From: Bacteroidales bacterium
GTDB lineage: Bacteria > Bacteroidota > Bacteroidia > Bacteroidales > Lentimicrobiaceae
Reading direction: 5' to 3'
Length of the DNA stretch: 44,966 bases
Assembly (NCBI GenBank): GCA_022837485.1
Contig: JALHHH010000029.1
Span: 5,786 to 50,751, forward strand
The position numbers and the translations under genes are program-made. Positions 42,127-44,966 of this stretch are shown here, piece by piece. Positions within the stretch are counted from its first letter, which is position 1; the number at the start of each line of letters is the position of its first letter. The notes under the pieces were generated by a model. That model was not told the DNA's origin. It was given only the letters and a program-made list of their open reading frames with translations, and did not search any database.

Positions 42127-43205
42127 GAGCGATTTTCCGGAATAAGACTTTCATACTCTGGTAAACCCTTCAAATAAATTTGAAAATTATTGGAAATCCC
42201 TGCAAAAGTAAAAACGATAGTGTGGCAGAGATGTTTGTTATTTATTTGTAACACGGTAGATTTAAATACCTCAACGAGCTGATAATTAGAACTTAACAAA
42301 TACATTATTTAAAATCTATATATGAAGTAATCAATTATAATGATATGTGAAAATATTGCATTAGTAGTTGGTGTTAAATGCTTGTCTGGCGCAAGTTTTT
42401 GTAAATCAATCGAGTAAAAATTATTGCGTTAAAAAATATTAAAAATGCATTTTATAGGTGTAAGTAGCCGGAAATTATTATTTTTGTCACCGGGAAACGC
42501 AGTATGTGATGTTTAACTGTTGATATTCACCGAGAATTGCAGTTTTGGTTTATGAAGTTTAATCAACCGGAAGAAAGCAATAATGGTAATTAATTAACAA
42601 ATTAAATATCAACCCTTTGCAGTTGATAACTATCAATTTTTTATAAATATCAACTGTTTTGGTAACGACATGAAAGGGATTTCTGCAGGATTTAATTCAT
42701 AATCCTCTGGATTACAGAAAAGGATGCTGAATTGAGATGAGCTGTCCCATCGCTGTTATGGCGTTGTGGGTATACGATAACTGTTGCCTGACGAATAACT
42801 GACGGAACGACTATTAATTGCTTGGAGAACATGTTGAACTTGAATATGAATTGTTTGTCAGCTGTTATAATTGGGTTGATCTGCCTGCCGAAAAAGCTCG
42901 TTTGTGCTTTCCTCCCTTTTTTCAGAAAAAAGTTGTTCATCAAATCCGGCACTTTACAGCGGATTGGTTCATTTACCAGAGCTGCAATAGTGTTGAAGGT
43001 GGCCTTAAGCGCACCCGGTTCCCGTACACGAAATATGTATGGGAAATTAATGTATTCGAATTAAAATGTTGATTATTAATAATATGCTAATCGTCAAAAT
43101 GACAGAAAGGAGGTTTTCAGGACTGCAATCGCATTTTAAGGTATTCCCTGTCTTTCAGGGTATTTTCAATTCAATTAATGTTAAATTAAATTTTCTACAA
43201 ACAAA
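42127..43205. other. 1.1-kb AT-rich intergenic region before the last secreted-protein gene
   Basis: Unusually AT-rich for this window and, as far as I can judge, non-coding: the short ORFs overlap in several frames and show no domain. It contains a -7-like TATTTTTG (42479-42486), a cluster of ATATCAAC/GTTGATA motifs (42519-42654), a hairpin CCCA...TGGG (42746-42770), a 17-nt odd palindrome CTTTTTTCAGAAAAAAG (42916-42932), a palindrome ATTATTAATAAT (43072-43083) and a small hairpin CCCTG/CAGGG (43146-43160). Confidence 0.6.
42519..42654. repeat. Cluster of ATATCAAC / GTTGATA motifs
   Basis: ATATCAAC occurs at 42606-42613 and 42647-42654. Its reverse complement occurs at 42519-42526 (GTTGATAT) and, less one base, at 42622-42628 (GTTGATA). 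A partial TATCAA is at 42631-42636. Mixed direct and inverted copies in 136 bp suggest a protein-binding cluster, though the background is AT-rich. Confidence 0.45.
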
Positions 43206-44966
43206 ATGAGAAAGCTAATTACGCTGTTCTTTCTGCTGTTTTTCGCAGCAGGAGTCAATCAGGCGCAGGTAGCCAACATGCTGTTTACCCAGACCTCGGG
43301 AACCTATACCGAGATCACGGGAGGAACAGTACTGGCTAGCGGTTCGTTTGATGACACGGTTATTCCGGGAGTTGCCATTGGCTTTACATTCAATGCAAAT
43401 GGTGTTAATTTCACCACTTTGAATGTAAGTCCCAACGGTTACCTTTGGTTTCACCCAACCAGTACCTCTTCGCTGGGGTACGCTCCAATTTCTACTACTA
43501 CAGCAGCAACGCTGGCCGTAAGTCCTATGGGACGCGACCTTCAGAGCATGGCTGCCGGAGCTGAAATCCGGGTGGAAACCACCGGTGTTGCTCCCAACAG
43601 GGTTGCAACCGTTCAGTGGAAAAACGTAAAGCGTTACGGAACAAGTTATGTCGATGAAGTACTTAACTTTCAGGTAAAGCTCTACGAAACCACTAATCAG
43701 ATTGACATTGTTTACGGCCCCATCACGGGATCGGCTTACACATCACCTATTCATCCTCAGGTTGGACTAAGGGGAGAAGTGAATACCGATTACGCGAACC
43801 GCACTACCACTACAAGCTGGAGTGCCTCAACTGCAGGTACAAGCAATTCAGCTACCATGACTCTGACCAACACTGTTTTCCCTGCGTCGGGTCTTACGTA
43901 TTCATATACCGTTCCCGCTCCGGTAGCTGCAGTATACAGCTCACCCGGCAACGGTGCTTCAGGTCTGCCCATCTCACTGAGTCTCAACTGGGCTCCCGGT
44001 GTTGGTGGTGGCGCACCTTCAGGGTACCTTGTATATTTTGGTACCGATAATCCTCCTACCAATATTGCCAATGGAGTTAACGTTGGCAACGTATTAAGCT
44101 ACGCGCTTCCTACACTGACTTATGCTACCCAGTATTACTGGCAGGTTGTTCCTTTCAATGGAACGGGTCAGGCTCCTGGTAACGCTACCTGGTCGTTTAC
44201 GACCTCACTTGGTATCGGAACCCTCGAAGGATTTGTTACCAATGGTTTTGGCATCCCTATGGGTGGCGTTACCGTAAGTATTGACAATACTGTTAATACC
44301 TACAGCACAACCAGCGCAGCCAACGGAGCCTACCAGCTTCCGCTGATTCCCGCCGGTAACTTCGTTCTCACGGCAAGCATTGCTGGTTACAACACTACAA
44401 CAATGAATATTTTTGTAGCTCCTGAAACCACAACTTACCAGAACATTTCGATGCTTCGTCCGGCTATGGCCGTTACTCCCAATCCGTACAGCGTATCGGT
44501 TAACCCCAACGAAATGGTTGACGGTGCCCTTAACATCACCAACAACGGTGACGGACAGCTCGGATGGAACGCCAGTATAGCTTATACTTCACCCGGACCT
44601 AACACCTGGCTGACGCTCGGACAGGCAACAGGTACCGTTCCTGCATATTCCAACTTCAATCTCCCCGTAGCCTTCAACGCAACCGGACTTACTGCCGGTA
44701 CCGTTAAGACTGCCGAGATTACCGTTACCTCAACCCCCAACGTTGGAACCGTGGTTATTCCTGTAACCATGACCGTCGGCGGCGTTGCCCTTAATGTACC
44801 CACCAACCTGGTAGCTACCCTTGCCAACCCCGTCAGCGGACAGGTTTCCCTGAGCTGGGATTTCAGTGCCAACCGTGCTTTCCAGTTCTTCGTGATCAAA
44901 CGCAACGGTGTACAGGTAGGAACTACCATGGGTAACACCTTCAGCCAGACTCTTCCTGCTTACGGC
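43206..44966 (+). CDS. Large modular secreted protein (3' end outside the window)
   Basis: An open frame of 587 codons with no stop before the window edge, so the protein is longer than seen. Residues 1-21 are a signal peptide (FFLLFFAAGVNQAQ). Residues about 22-235 are a beta-rich N-terminal domain of the kind found in large Bacteroidota secreted proteins. A Fn3-like domain (about 236-337, with SYALPTLTYATQYYWQVVPFNG in pieces) follows. Next is a carboxypeptidase-regulatory-like domain (about 340-420, GTLEGFVTN, GAYQLPLIPAGNFVLTASIAGY). Then comes a BACON/ASPM-like beta domain (about 422-535) and the start of another Fn3 (about 540-587). A T9SS tail and probably a catalytic or adhesin domain are expected beyond the edge. 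Thr-, Ala- and Gly-rich composition and the choice of GTT/ACC/GGT codons suggest high expression. Confidence 0.9.
   Translation, partial: MRKLITLFFLLFFAAGVNQAQVANMLFTQTSGTYTEITGGTVLASGSFDDTVIPGVAIGFTFNANGVNFTTLNVSPNGYLWFHPTSTSSLGYAPISTTTAATLAVSPMGRDLQSMAAGAEIRVETTGVAPNRVATVQWKNVKRYGTSYVDEVLNFQVKLYETTNQIDIVYGPITGSAYTSPIHPQVGLRGEVNTDYANRTTTTSWSASTAGTSNSATMTLTNTVFPASGLTYSYTVPAPVAAVYSSPGNGASGLPISLSLNWAPGVGGGAPSGYLVYFGTDNPPTNIANGVNVGNVLSYALPTLTYATQYYWQVVPFNGTGQAPGNATWSFTTSLGIGTLEGFVTNGFGIPMGGVTVSIDNTVNTYSTTSAANGAYQLPLIPAGNFVLTASIAGYNTTTMNIFVAPETTTYQNISMLRPAMAVTPNPYSVSVNPNEMVDGALNITNNGDGQLGWNASIAYTSPGPNTWLTLGQATGTVPAYSNFNLPVAFNATGLTAGTVKTAEITVTSTPNVGTVVIPVTMTVGGVALNVPTNLVATLANPVSGQVSLSWDFSANRAFQFFVIKRNGVQVGTTMGNTFSQTLPAYG

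Noticed and set aside
42692..43072. Several overlapping short open frames (80-86 codons) in the AT-rich gap
   Set aside because: They overlap each other on both strands, have no Bacteroidota promoter or domain, and are cysteine- and phenylalanine-rich in a way typical of chance frames.
1..44966. tRNA, rRNA, insertion sequence, integrase or phage genes
   Set aside because: No cloverleaf-like inverted repeats with a T-loop, no transposase or integrase motifs and no phage structural genes were seen in either strand by eye.

Overview
The window looks like chromosomal DNA of an environmental Bacteroidota, probably Bacteroidales-related. Four secreted proteins carry Bacteroidota traits: two have clear Type IX secretion (T9SS) C-terminal tails of the YPNPA type, a third has a YPNPG tail, and a fourth runs off the right edge. 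Many genes are preceded by the Bacteroidota promoter signature (TTTG or TTG, about 19-20 nt, then TAnnTTTG). There is an ECF sigma/FecR/STN module, a UMF1 transporter and a Bacteroidales-type hemerythrin/HTH regulator. I see no rRNA, tRNA, CRISPR array, insertion sequence or phage gene. Codon use looks uniform, except that the last 2.8 kb combines an AT-rich non-coding stretch with a secreted giant.

Layout. 1-8.9 kb is housekeeping and stress-type cargo: a truncated hemerythrin/HTH regulator, two different pirins, an AarF/UbiB-type kinase, a pair of overlapping membrane proteins of unknown role, a TfoX-N-like protein, an HMA-CDF metal transporter, a VOC/PhnB-like protein and one unrecognised cytoplasmic protein. 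8.96-14.7 kb is a six-gene minus-strand operon: TetR regulator, outer-membrane barrel, ABC ATPase, two FtsX/MacB-type permeases and a LolA-like periplasmic carrier. Together these could form an inner-to-outer-membrane lipid or lipoprotein route. 14.9-18.0 kb holds class I fumarase and a serine beta-lactamase-fold hydrolase. 18.4-24.7 kb has a small T9SS protein and two tandem multi-PAS histidine kinases with no DNA-binding response regulator beside them. 25.1-31.4 kb holds a SulP transporter, an M3 peptidase lipoprotein, an EcsC protein and a UMF1-family MFS transporter.

31.6-45 kb is the surface and secretion section. It holds a POTRA-less Omp85 barrel, a secreted peptidylarginine deiminase very like the Porphyromonas gingivalis enzyme PPAD, an ECF sigma/FecR/STN-barrel signalling operon, a beta-helix T9SS protein, and a large modular secreted protein cut by the window edge.

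The items most worth follow-up are the PPAD-like enzyme, which keeps the catalytic residues and the two arginines that read a C-terminal arginine, in a longer architecture; the TetR-barrel-ABC-LolA operon; and the sigma/FecR operon whose third gene is an STN-barrel rather than a TonB receptor. Several smaller non-coding signals (an 11-bp tandem repeat, an orphan terminator, a TATCAA cluster) are also recorded.
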